A stretch of DNA of 64,000 nt from Cyathus striatus (Eukaryota > Basidiomycota > Agaricomycetes > Agaricales > Nidulariaceae), in contig JAOVFP010000009.1 in the NCBI GenBank assembly GCA_025738555.1, positions 1,612,001 through 1,676,000 of the forward strand, given 5' to 3'. Below the pieces are notes generated by a model. It searched no databases. It worked only from the letters and a program-made list of their open reading frames with translations, and was not told where the DNA came from. A program made the position numbers and the translations under genes. Below are positions 11,260 to 22,529 of the stretch, one piece after another (position 1 is the stretch's first letter; every line of letters begins with the position of its first letter).

Positions 11260-11660
11260 TATGTATAGTAGCCATGGTCAAAGTTGAGCTGCAGCTGCAG
11301 GTGGCTGTGTGCTGCCTAAAATGGTTGACGCACCTGATTTTTGAGACTCCAATTGTGACCCACTGTGACACCCTCTGCTAATGGACCCAAGGGGGCACCT
11401 TCCGAGCAATTCGCAAAAGTAGCAGGGGAGGCATTACACTCTGTGACACTCCTTGGATATTTCCACTAGCCGCTAGCTCATTAGTCATGTGACACATTCC
11501 GGCCGCTGATAGATCTAAGATTATAGCACACAACACGCTTGGAATGTGCATTTCATTCACTCTCTGCACATCGCAACAAAACAACTGTAACACTTAAAAA
11601 TTAATTAGACCTATATTACTTTACATATATATATTACAAATATATTTAACTCTTCTGCTT

Positions 11661-12071
11661 CTATCCTTTTGGTAGAACTTTCACTGAACTTGATGTTTGA
11701 GATCTTTCCCTTTTCTTGTCTGTCCCTTGTTTCAAATTCTGTTTAACAGTTGTAATATCATCATTATTCAGTAACCTATTTTCATTTCTATAAAAAATAG
11801 TCAGTTCATCTGATATACCCATTATGCTCTCTTCATCCATTGAGATAAACATATCCACCATCATTTGCCCAGGGATTTCTGCATTCACATACTTCCCTGG
11901 TTGTAAAGGGTCTTCTTTTAAATGATAAATAAGAAGATGATTAACTGTATTGTACTTCCAAATGGTTTCTGGAATGCCAGAGGTAGATGGTGGGCATAAT
12001 ATACAATGGATTGGAACATTTGTACATGGATTTGCTGAAGGCTTGAAGGTAGAGGCAGCTTTGTACTTCAT
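11661..12071 (-). pseudogene. Zn-binding-like ORF remnant inside hAT-type element
   Basis: A 136-residue open frame starting MKYKAAS. It contains C-x2-C followed by IWKYNTVNHLLIYHL (pattern CILC...W-x-YN-x3-HL-x3-H), resembling a zinc-finger-like exon often seen in Agaricomycete transposon proteins. After it come an acidic stretch and a Lys/Arg/Ser-rich tail. No catalytic motif is visible. It could be one exon of the lost transposase or a captured fragment. Function unknown. Confidence 0.45.
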
Positions 12072-12367
12072 TTCTATACTGACTTGTTAGACACTTCCTC
12101 TCTTCACCACAGAATCCACATGGCTCAACATCAATCTAATATATGTATATGTTAGATATTAATTACACATACCCTAGTGAGCAGAATACCCCTATTCTGA
12201 GTCCTTGCATCTGTTACACACAACAGAATGGATTCCAGATTCAGCATTAAGTAATAGTTGTAATAATTCTTATTTGATCCAGGTAAAATGTAACAGCATG
12301 GTGCAATGAGAGGAAGAATAGAAACAGCAATTTAATACATGTTCCATCTATTTTATATTGATTCAAG

Positions 12368-12613
12368 TGTTGAAATAAACGACGCATCGACGATGACAAC
12401 ATTACATTTGACCTCAATGCACGCAAGGGGAGAAAGCCAGAGGCAAATGGATAAGTATTTACGGTACATTGTAAACTACTTAAATACATAAAATCAACTG
12501 TAGCACATTGTCAGTAAGATACATAATAGGTATAGTGACATATCCAAAAGCATATGTGGAGGTGGCATGTAATGATTATTGTGACATTTGAATAGGTAAT
12601 ATAATTCTACATC
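12368..12613 (+). repeat. Segment duplicated at 21699-21935, protein-conserved
   Basis: The same strand and order as 21699-21935, about 80-85 percent identical by eye. Both copies translate in the same frame to a conserved short C-terminus (VEIN-AS--T-LHL-S-HARGESQRQMD ... YLNT, then stop). An AG dinucleotide (ATTCAAG) precedes the frame here, so it may be a last exon. Several CpGs present here (AACGACGCATCGACG) are CA or TG in the 21.7-kb copy, so this copy looks younger or less modified. Confidence 0.65.
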
Positions 12614-12923
12614 AAGAACCAAAGTTGTCCCTCATAGATTGAATTTAATTCTGACTATATCTACTAGCTATTGAGTGTGACCTAAGTACTACATATGTAT
12701 AACTACTAAAGTGGTGCAACATGTTGGCAGTGTGCAAGGAGTGCATTCAGATATATCAGAATCAATTGATGCACAATCGATGTGATAACACCCTAATGCT
12801 GTTCACAAGGTCATGTGATAAATCGCCTATCAATTAGTGGACATATCTGAGACATGTCACAGTGTGTAATGCCTCCCCTGCTACTTTCACAAATTGCTTG
12901 GAATGCAGCCCCCTGAATGGACC

Positions 12924-14059
12924 ATTCTTCTCTTCATTCACTTGTTAATGATGTTATTCTGGCTCTGTAGACCATAATTTCATGTACTTTACCTTAAATT
13001 AACATAGAAGTTATGGTTGTTTCAAAATTAATCAAATTATATATCTTATAAATATTTTATTCCAATAGAAACTGGGCAACAAGAAGTTTTGGTAGCACAG
13101 TATTAAATACACAGGAATAAAGTGTATTTTACAGGCCTAAATTCTTGGCACATACCTAATGAGTGAATGGTAAAGCATATTAGATATATTTTAGGAAAAT
13201 ATCAGTGAAACAAGTGGTCTGAGACTGGCAAGATACTATTTGAATTGTATCAACTTGAATGAAGTTCAGATGCTACAATCTGCAAAACACATATTATGCT
13301 GTATCTTATTCTATGTTAATATTTCAACTGAGGTTATTTATTATAATGAAATAGCCCCCAGTAGATGGCACTGTGGCAGAAATACTACATCACATCATAT
13401 ATTTACTATTTCAATCATATCTTATCAATATTTATTTTTATTATTTTTATTATATAATTAGAAAACACGTGGGAGATTTGTTTAAGGGAAATACACTAAA
13501 CTAAATAAGTATGTAAATAAAGTAGATGAAAGTAGATTATGTAATCAAACCCAACAGCCTACAATTGAGCATGCACCCAGATTAGTCAGCATTTATAAAG
13601 TGCTCCTCACACTCTCTCAGTGTTAATTGGCAGTAAGCTGAAACTTCCACATTGCTGCACTAAGTACTTACATCCATTCCTTTATCCCCTTCCCCTGGAA
13701 TTCAACATCAAAAATAAGCCTTAATATTTATGTTCATAATAATACTTCCATAAACACTCAATTTTTGGTTTTTTTTTTTCTATTGTAGTAGTTGGTAGTG
13801 TATTACTTTCTCATTGAACTTTTGACCAAGTGTGAAATTATTTTAAATTGTCAACAAAAATATCAGTGGAGGGAAGATATGTTATCAAATATAGTCAAAT
13901 ATGTTTGAATATTTAATTATGTTAAACCAATGCAAGTGATACTGATAAGATATTTATGGAGTCTACTATCTATGAGCTTTGATATGATGGTGGAATAATT
14001 TCATTTAAACTGATATTCAAAAAATCATCACTACACTGTAGGCAAATATTATATTTAAT
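12924..14059. other. No gene recognised
   Basis: AT-rich spacer between the hAT-type element and the solo LTR nest. It has short open frames without motifs, a T-run at 13769-13779 and no terminal repeats that I could pair. Confidence 0.5.
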
Positions 14060-14882
14060 GTTAGTGTCAAGACTGGTATTTCTACATAAGGTCAGAAGCA
14101 TAAGGTAGGGAAGTGCGGGACAGAAGGACTGTCGGCTTCAGCTTATATGCTGTGCCCCTTGTCATTCTTGTGGTCCAGGTATTTTGAAGTGTGGAAGGGA
14201 GAGACAGGAGTGCAGAGAAAGAGAGGGACAGGAGTGCAGAGTACAGAGTGTAGAGTCATTACTGTGAAGGCAACAATTCAAGCCAGAGTTGAGTAGAACT
14301 CAAAGACAAGTAAGAGGATAGTAACTTAGTTGATATTTGAACTGAGTAATACTGTACGAATCAGATCAATTGGGCAGCCCTCTTAGTGCATGACAGCCCC
14401 AATTGGGGAGACAATTCGGCACTTCAGGATTTATGTTGTGACTGAGTGAAATTTTTGGCATATTTGGGATTTACAGCATGACATTTGCCAAATACTACGA
14501 AGAGTGATAACCAACTGGTAGTTGTGCATGTAGATAGTGGAAAATTTAAGTGTAGAGGCTGTGGTTAAGTTTCTGAAAGGGAAGCTAAGGATAACAATGC
14601 AGCAGCAGGATGATCAGCATTCATGTGGGCTTCTTGCTGTGAATGCATTAAGGCTAAGCAAGATCACAAGGAACAGGCTGAGGTTGAGAAAGCAAGACAG
14701 GAGAAACATGTTGAGGGAAGGCATATGCTCAAGTGTGAGCGACAGCGAAAACATTGGGAGAAGTTGCATGCAGATAAGGTGGAGCAGGGTATGCACTCAC
14801 CTGGCAGGTCTAGAAAGGTATGAAATTGATTGATATCTATATGCTTGTGTGAAATCTCACTTAATTATAGCATGGTCTTGAC

Positions 14883-17800
14883 TAAGGCTACACATGGATG
14901 GCCGGTATCTGAATACCCACGGATATTATCCGAATTTAGTCAAATTCGGATGGGTCCGGATAATTTCCCATGGGTGTTTGGGTATTTTTAGCTTATCCGA
15001 GGCACCCATCTAAATTTAGTGCCTGTGTATTCCCGCTCCGACTTAAACATGTTCAGGGTCGCCTGGATATGTCAATCCTGTCCGAATAAACTAGTTCCCT
15101 CCCCTTTCTGCCTCTTTCCCGCTTGATTTTTGTAAATACCACTCTGTCCCTTCACTTATAATTGCAAAAAAAGGCATTTTATTACACTATAATACCACCA
15201 AGAGGACCTAGGCGTGGATCTCATGGTAGAGGTGCTACTAGAGGATCCAAAGCATCCACCCCTGTAGGAAGTAATCAGGGAACACCAATTCCAAGTAGGC
15301 CAGTCACTCCTGAAAAATCCCAAAACCCATCACCAGCCCATATTCCTCCACCATATACTCCAACTGGTTCTGATGACGACATCAGAACTGGATATATTCC
15401 ATCATCTTACCCAGTACTGCTATCTCCAATAAAGCAGAAGAAGTGTGCCATTGCAGTGTCAGTGAGGGATATGACAGATGTGGAGGTGTGGGATAAGCCA
15501 GATGACGAGATTATTGGTGTGTACCTTGTAACCATCTTTGAATGCTCAAGAATTAATATAAAATGCAGAGGCTTCCTTTTCTAAATTCAAATCACCAGTC
15601 TATAATCATTGTTATGTATCATTGGACCGTCGTACTGCCAATGGAGGCCACAAGATATTCTTTATCTTTACATGCAAAACACGTCCTGGTGCTGGTCCTA
15701 CATTGCATAATCTTCAACATCGAGGGCATATGGATACTGATCATGGCACAAAGAATTTAAAAACTAGCATGGAAAGTTGTGAGGGATATCAGCAAGAGGA
15801 GGTACGTTCATCTGCACTATCATTGGTCTCCACTATTCCATACTCTCCGATAAACCACCAAACTCTTCTGGTTCTTCAGTGTGCAGATAGCATGCGGCCT
15901 TTTAATATGGTCAATGACAAATTTTATCAGATGCAGGTTCAAATGCTATGCCCAGGGACCAAGCTACCATCTCATGATACTATCCAAAGAGACACTATTT
16001 ATCTTTTCAAAGTAATGTCACTTCATGTTCAGCAGTACTTTCAGGTGTGTTTTATTTTTATTTGTTTACTGGGATCTGATATATGATTTAGTACCAGCTT
16101 CTCAACTCTACATTTCATGTTGCTCTTAATGGCTGGACTGCCCCAATCACTGCATCATTTCTTGGACTTGTTATTGTATGGGTAGAGGATGGAGAACTTC
16201 ATCGTGCTATTCTTGATTTTATTTGGTAAATATTATTTTATGCAAATATTAATATAAATCTAATAACTAAAATTCAGATTAAAACAAAAACACACTTGGA
16301 AGTATCTTGCTAAGGAGCTTGCTGCATGTTTAAAATGCTATGGGATTGAAAAACTTGTATGCTATTATTCATATTATTCATATCTTCTACTCTTCACCCA
16401 ACACATTATTAGCTTCTGTCTGTTACTATGGACAATGCCAGTAATTGCAACAAGCTAGTTGAAGTTTTGCCACAGTATATTCCAACATTCCGTGGTACAT
16501 CAGCATGTGTTCATTGTACCGCTCATATTTTAAATCTTGTTGCCAAGGTAAATATATTATTTAAGCTTGAATATTATTGATATAATCACTTTAGAGCTTC
16601 ATGTCTTTCTTTTTCAAAAAGCGCTCTTCAAAGAAGACTACCAATGTATCTGATGATAGGTTGGTAGTTGAGTATGAAGATATTGACGCTGATGAAATTA
16701 TCAATGAGGAGCTTGAAATTGATGATTCAACAGCTGAAGATGATGATGGACATGGTCTTTACAATTATGAAGTTGCTGCTACCCTTCATGAGCAGGCCAT
16801 TCAAATTATGCATAGGCAGAGTATCATTGTTTCAGCAGCTGAAATGAAGGAAGCCTTACAATTGATGCCAAAGGTGAGTGGAATAATCTAAATTTATTCA
16901 AGTACTCATTAATTTCAAGGTTTCGGGCCTTGCTCGCCGCATCAATGATTCTCCTACATTGCGTGAAGAGTTTGACCAATTGGTCCAAAGGAATAATCAG
17001 TTGGATGGATCAAAACAGACTCTTGATTGATGTGTAGCTACCTGCTGGAATTCTGATTTTCAATGCTTAGTATCATGCAAGTATTTCCAAAAGGAAGTGG
17101 AGCAAATCACTGCTATATCAAAGCATGGCCTCACTAGTTACCAGCTTTCTGCTAATCAGTGGAGTCTTCTCAAGGATCTGATTGATGCACTTGAAGTACA
17201 TTTTTGTTTTTAAATTATATGATTTTTTTACATTTTGCTCTAGATTTTTAAGGAGGCCACAGATTTCTTTTCTCAAAAAGATGTTCCATTGATTATGGAT
17301 GTCTTGCCAATTTTTTTTGATATCCAGCTTTCACTCACTGATATTCTGATGGATAAGAAGAACTGCATTCACCCAATTCTGAAGGTTGCTGCAAAAGCAG
17401 CATTACTGATGATTGAGAAATACACCATTTTGACTTCAGAGTCTGAGGTGTATTATATTGCAATAGGTGAGTTGGTTTTATACTGTTAAGTTTAATTTTT
17501 TCTAATTCATAATATAGTTATGTGTCCTGATCGAAAATTGGATTGGTTTAAGGAGCGTGACTATCATGATGAGCAGATTGAGGAGATCAAAGACATGGTT
17601 GTCAAATGATGGACCCAAAACTACAAACTTGATGGGGACGAGGAACCATATGATGGAGAGACACAGGTTTTATTCATACTTTTCTATTCATTAAATAATA
17701 TTCATGTGTAACTTTCCAGAAATCTCTGGGTCAATTTGTACGCAAAGCTGGTGGCTCCAAGAAGAAGCTCAAACCTGATAGTATTGAGGTATACTTACAT

Positions 17801-18624
17801 GAGCCATTGGTGGAGGAAAATAATGTACAGGATATGGGAGGGTATTTGAAGTATTGGACTTTTACTTCTAAAAGCCGACCTTCAGTATCACGTATGGCTT
17901 TAGATTATTGCAGTGCACCTGGTATGTCATTATTGATTTGGATTTGGATTATATAATTCATTATATTACATAGCCTCCAGTGTGGATGCAGAACGTGCAT
18001 TTTCAACTGGTCGTCGACAAATCAATTTTATGCAGCACAGCATGACCTCCAACACATTTAGAGCAAAAATGGCACTTGGATCCTGGTCTGATGGTCCTCT
18101 TTTTCCTGGCATTGAGAAGGTTGCATCAATGCTGGCAAACAAGAGTAGTTCAGCTAAAGTGGATGTGACAATAGCTGAGCAAGACTCAGGGCTGGCTGAA
18201 AATGTAGTTGATCCTGATTTATCATTATCAGGAGAAGATTTTAACTGGGGAAACATACCTGACACAAGTAGTGATAGTGAGTCATGATTAACTGCTAAAA
18301 CTTGAGGAATATTTGTAATTGTAGCACCAATTTCGCTTTATTCATTTTTTCTGTACATGTATTCTGTATTTTATTTATCTAAATTTACTCTCCTGAATTT
18401 TACGAGTCCAACGGTAAAAAGATCATGAAATTTGATTAAGAATTGAAGTAGATACAGTATACTGAAATACAGCAGATACAATAATTTCAATTATATAAAC
18501 TCTAGCATGGCTTAGCATGGGTGGGTGCCGAATATCTGTAATAATCATCGATCCGTACCCATATCCGGTGGATAGCCGTAATTCGGATTACGGATAGTGG
18601 CGGATCGACCCATGCGCAGGCCTA
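14883..18624 (+). mobile_element. hAT transposon nested in the DDE element
   Basis: The 8-bp duplication GTCTTGAC (14875-14882) / GTCTCGAC (18625-18632) differs by one C/T. The left end starts TAAGGCTACACATGGAT and the right end reversed starts TAGGCCTGCGCATGGGT; most mismatches are G/A. Subterminal regions are rich in CCGGATA/TATCCGG-type words on both sides, as expected for transposase-binding sites. It sits within a coding exon of the DDE gene, and removing it with one duplication restores that reading frame. Confidence 0.9.
15162..18287 (+). pseudogene. hAT transposase, BED finger to dimerisation domain
   Basis: Multi-exon transposase. N-terminal Pro/Ser-rich region, then a BED-type finger (CYVSLDRRTANGGHKIFFIFTC ends the first part, with HMDTDHGTKNL following). 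Core: FHVALNGWTAPITASFLG near 16110, where Asn occupies the expected first catalytic Asp, then VTMDNASNCNKL (second Asp intact) and CVHCTAHILNLVAK. An acidic insert follows. The C-terminus is the classic hAT dimerisation region, SSVDAERAFSTGRRQINFMQH and KMALGSW. About eight short introns are needed. In-frame TGA at 17028-17030 (LD-R-CVATCWNS) and 17607-17609 (VVK-R-WTQNY) each replace a plausible Arg. The exact start is uncertain. Decayed but collinear with the family along its whole length. Confidence 0.85.
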
Positions 18625-21278
18625 GTCTCGACTTCGATGACTGGAAAGACAAAAATACAAAACACATCAAAATTCCTGAATACTCGCGGCCAGTGCGAGA
18701 GGCTAATGAGCGGATATGACAGAAAAAGAAATGATACGGTCATAAGTGTACAAAGGAGTATGTGTCTGCCAAATACACAAACTGGCATACCCCTCTCCTA
18801 TGGGTACATATCAATCGTGTCGCTAGCTCACCTGCAATTGGTTATAAAATGAGTGTGACAGCGATAGTTAATGAGTTAAAGAAACAAAATTACAAACTCT
18901 TTAGTGGTCTCAATCACAACACTGTGGAACGTTGGATTGATCGAAGTGGTAGCTGCCCATGTTGGTCAAAGAATGCTCTACTTCAGGCTGACAATGGTAA
19001 CTTTCAAGGGCATCCTAATGGGGGACAGCACGGAGCATTGGTGAGAACTTTGCTATATATTAATGAAGTCTTTCTTACTCACATTAAACATAGGCTGCTT
19101 ATCCTGACATTGTTGAAGCAATTTCATCCAAGCTGATAGCACTTCGAGATGCCTCAGTTCCAATTACAATTGTAACAGCCTGTGCAATTATGGTGGGCAT
19201 CATATTGAAGATGGCACCTGAGATTTTTGAGCACAAGGTGAGCAATAGCACACAGTTCCACTGTTCAGACAACTTTTTTCGTCGGTGGCTCCATGGTACA
19301 CTTGGATGGTCAAATAGGAGGGCTACACGTGCTGTGCAGAAATTACCAGATGACTGGGAGGCAGTGTGCAAGCGTGCCTTCTTTCACATGGCATACTCAG
19401 TATGGCAGGAAAAAATACCTAGTGAACTTATCATAAATTCTGATCAAACTCAGGTTGTATTCACACACAGTACAAATCTTACCTGGGCGAAGACAGGAGC
19501 ATCTCAGGTCACTGTTATAGGGCAGGGAGAGAAACGAGTGTTTACAGTTGTGTGTTCACTATCAAACAGTGGGACTCTACTTCCATTCCAGTCAATTTAT
19601 CAGGGTATGGGCCATAGATCGTGTTCTAATCCAGAAGCCGATAAGTACAATGAATCAATTAAAGCAGGCTTACGATTTGAGCCCTCAGGTACTGGGACAT
19701 ATTGGTCAAATATGGGGACAATGAAGAAGCTTGTGGAAGATATTATCGTGCCATATTTTAATCAGCAGCATCAGAAGCTTGGACTCCAGAATGACCATAA
19801 ATGTAACTGGCAAATCAATGTTTGGTCAGTTCATCGCTCACTAGAATTTCGAACTTGGATGAAGGAAAATCACCCAGAGATCATTCTCCACTTCGTTCCA
19901 GCATGCTGCACTGGTGTATTTCAAGCCTGTGATGTGGGCTTTCAGCACATTTTCAAACACTCTTTGAAGTGGTCCTACCATGAGGATATTGTCAACGAGG
20001 TGTCTGTGAAATTGAATGCAGAGGAGGACATGAAGCTAGATCAGAGAATAGGATTGATGCGAGATCATAGTGTTTATTGGCTGTGGAATGCATATGAGAG
20101 ATTAAACCAACCAGAGCTGATTCAAAAGGTATGTACTTACTTTACTGCATTGTTACCATGCTAAAATCATAGCAGGCCTTTGAAATGTGCAAGACCAGAG
20201 ATTGGTCCCTTGCATTTGACTCATTGAACAGTTATAATGCACGCACTGCAATCTGTAAACTTAGAGATACAGACCCAGACTTCTATGAAGAACTCACATG
20301 TGCAAATACAACAAATAGCTCCATTCCACAACTCAATCCCAATGGCAATATCGGATCCACTCTCCCTGAAGATTCTGTCCTTGATCTTGATGTGCTAGAT
20401 GTTCCTTTCGATGATGAGAGTGATCTTCCATGCAGTGTTCTAATAAATGAAGTATTGGGAGTCCTGCAAGCCAAAGTAATCTGTAGGACAGAAGAAGGCA
20501 GCCTTTACTCTGGTTCAAAGGCGGAAGACATCAATATTGACATGCCAGTTCTTGATGAGGGTTCTAGACAAGCAGTAGCTGTGCAACATGAAGGAAAAGA
20601 AGATGCATATGGGCCTGGGAAACGAAGTCGCAAGCCCAACATGCATTACCAAGATTTTTGGCGTCATAATGATGAGGATGGGTCAGATGTTGATTAGCAC
20701 GCTTCTTTTGTAATAGAATGATCAATAGTATACCTTGCAAGCGATTTTTACACATTTAGAGCCTGAAAAAATAGCTTTTTTGAATGAGTATGACCTTTCG
20801 GCTTTTTCGTTTGTGATGCGTGACATGGACCGAATTTCGGCGTGGCAGATGGGGTGTGTGACATGTGACTGCCCAATTGATTTGATTTGTACAGTAGTAG
20901 TACAAATTGTGCGACTTAAATACTATATGACTTCACCAATGACCAGTGAATGAATGGGTAATAGTATACTATTTGGTAAACATAATAAGATGGTGGCAGA
21001 AGGTGGAGTATGGTTTGAATACAATATGTACCAAGGACAAACTAAGGATTGAAAGGAATGCTGAGACAAGTATACCTGGGGTACAATAGAGAAAGCATAA
21101 TGGAGAGTGGATAAGAACCGGATGAGTAAGGTGACATAAGCTCAGCAACATTCAGTCAGAAGAGCAGAAGGGTAGAAATGAAAGAACAATATCTACAAGT
21201 CAAGAAGTGTGGAGAGTGCAGAGAGTGCAGAATAGAAGTGCAGAAATAAGGTAGGAAAAGTACAGCTATGACAGTTGG

Positions 21279-21658
21279 TAGGCCAATAACTAATAGATGA
21301 GGTGGTGAGATCCTTAAAGCTTATAGGTAGAATGAATCATTGAAATGGATGGTATAAATGTAAGGTTTATATAATTGGTAGAATTTCAGTAGGTAAATAT
21401 GTACAGAGCCAAACTTAAATGAAAGATGGAGAAGATAGAGGTGCAGAGTCAGGTGAAGAGGGGCTTAGCACATAGTGAGAATAGAAGTAGCAGGAGAATG
21501 TTGTACATAGTTATCAGATCAATATACAATATGACAATATTTTGGAGTAAAAATATGATAGATATAGAATAAGCTAAATGCACTTCAGCAATGACCTAAA
21601 TGCAGTTATATGTCTGGATGAGATCAGAACAGACAAGATTAAAATGAAAGGACCATTC
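21279..21658. other. No gene recognised
   Basis: Spacer between the solo LTR nest and the next MITE. Purine-rich, with GCAGAG and AGTGCAG words like those within the decayed LTR. No coding support. Confidence 0.45.
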
Positions 21659-21666
21659 ACTTCAGC

Positions 21667-22110
21667 TAGGCAATATCACAGGCAACCAATGGGTATTGTT
21701 GAAATAAACAATGCATCAATGATGACAATGTTACATTTGGCCTCAAAGCATGCAAGGGGAGAAAGCCAGAGGCAAATGGATAATTTGGTACAATGCATAG
21801 TAGACTACTTAAATACATAAAACAACCAGTAGTACATTGTCAGTGAAATACATAATAGGTATAGTAACATACTCAAAAGCATATGTGGAAGTGGCATGGA
21901 ATTGTGACATTTGAATAAGTAATATAATTCTACAGGTATCTGAGAGACTACTCAGACCCATACCCACCAAAATCTGTACCCATGTGTATATGTATGTGTT
22001 ACATTGGAAAACTCTTCATTTGTTAGTAGTTATACTATATGTTTCTACTCTTTACATAGCTGGCAAGTACCTGCAGGTTGTGGGTACACCCATACCTGTG
22101 CTATTGCCTA
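21667..22110. mobile_element. hAT-type MITE (444 bp)
   Basis: Left end TAGGCAATATCACAGG; right end reversed TAGGCAATAGCACAGG (one mismatch in 16). Flanking octamers are ACTTCAGC (21659-21666) and GCTTCAGG (22111-22118), matching at six of eight. Ends share TAGGCAAT and the ACCCATAC-rich subterminal character of the 1043-bp element at 26328-27370. Much of its left half is the segment duplicated at 12368-12613. Confidence 0.65.
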
Positions 22111-22210
22111 GCTTCAGGTCATGTATTATGCCCCTTACAAAGTTGTTGGGCTTAAGTGCTGGAGTGATTGCAAATTGAAGTCATATTGGAAGTAGAGTCT
22201 GAGGGGAAGT

Positions 22211-22524
22211 GTTAGTGACAGACGAGCAAAATACTCAAAGCCGAACTTAAACACTCGAATAGAGAAGAAGTGAGTCTTATTGCTAATCTGGAATAAACTA
22301 GCACAAGAATAGCGAACTACTAACTAGAAAGACCATATTTATAGAAAAGAACCATGAAGTAATCACATGTAAGTATCCTACACTACAACACATGTTTACT
22401 GTGCTTCTACATTAAGAACTCATGTATTACATGTGGCCGAACTGTGTAACTGTGCCCACAGTTATGATGAGTAACGTATGTTGATACACATGGTGTCCGC
22501 ATTGTAGGTCATGTGACTAATCAC
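22211..22524 (+). repeat. Possible copia-type LTR
   Basis: A purine tract (GAGGGGAAG) is followed at once by TGTTAGTGACAGACGAGC, the usual arrangement of polypurine tract and 3' LTR start in copia elements. The right end is tentatively GTGACTAATCA, near-complementary to the start. Only about 100 bp of possible pol tail precede it before the MITE. No second copy was found in the window. Confidence 0.4.
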
Positions 22525-22529
22525 ATGAC

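Larger units (their letters stand above)
11388..12915. mobile_element. hAT-type element with long TIRs, 8-bp TSD
   Basis: The left end starts CAAGGGGGCACCTTCCGAGC; the right end reversed starts CAGGGGGCTGCATTCCAAGC. The inverted similarity runs inward for about 75 bp, including AGTAGCAGGGGAGGCATTAC in both. The 8-bp duplication AATGGACC flanks it at 11380-11387 and 12916-12923. CAGGG-type ends with 8-bp duplications are characteristic of hAT elements. The interior holds only short coding remnants (11661-12071 minus, 12368-12489 plus), so this is probably an internally deleted derivative. Confidence 0.85.
14537..20697 (+). pseudogene. DDE transposase with Ulp1-like and coiled-coil N-terminus
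   Basis: Would cut and join element ends in the nucleus. Exons: to 14817, intron 14818-14870, then 14871-14882 joined across the hAT insertion to 18633-19040, intron 19041-19093, 19094-20128, intron 20129-20175, 20176-20697 (TAG). At the 5' end QQQDDQHSCGLLAVNAL resembles the Cys-box of Ulp1/C48 peptidases; a charged coiled coil follows in a shifted frame. The transposase part shows NTPLLW-like HTPLLWVHI, AYPDIVEAI, SDQTQVVF (first Asp), QINVWSVHRS (second catalytic Asp position, here Asn) and CTGVFQACDVG (third Asp). TGA stops at 18717 and 18732 lie where Arg fits. An acidic tail and GKRSRKPN lie at the C-terminus. Inactive: inserted, stopped and catalytically mutated. Confidence 0.85.
14352..20894 (+). 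mobile_element. Tc1/mariner-type DDE transposon, itself carrying a hAT element
   Basis: 26-bp terminal inverted repeats start CTGTACGAATCAGATCAATT (left) and CTGTACAAATCAAATCAATT (right, reversed), both followed by GGGCAG, with two mismatches. TA flanks both ends (14350-14351, 20895-20896). The two mismatches are G/A transitions. Inside is one gene whose exon is interrupted by the hAT element at 14883-18624. TA targeting and a DDE-type transposase place it in the broad Tc1/mariner group; the protein resembles the pogo/CENP-B-like branch common in Agaricomycetes. Confidence 0.9.
14065..21273 (-). mobile_element. Solo Ty3/gypsy LTR split by a nested DDE transposon
   Basis: Starts TGTCA and ends TGACA. 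The two halves, 14065-14351 and 20897-21273, add up to 664 bp, the length of the clean solo LTR at 30189-30852. They share landmarks with it such as GGCTTCAGCTTAT, GACTTAAATACT and AAACATAATAA. The flanking 5-mers GTTAG (14060-14064) and GTTGG (21274-21278) form a one-mismatch target duplication. It is strongly diverged and CpG-poor, so it is the oldest of the three LTR copies. Confidence 0.88.

Noticed and set aside
14100..14351. Independent promoter region for the DDE gene
   Set aside because: This stretch aligns with the first part of the gypsy LTR and lies outside the DDE terminal repeat, so it belongs to the interrupted LTR.
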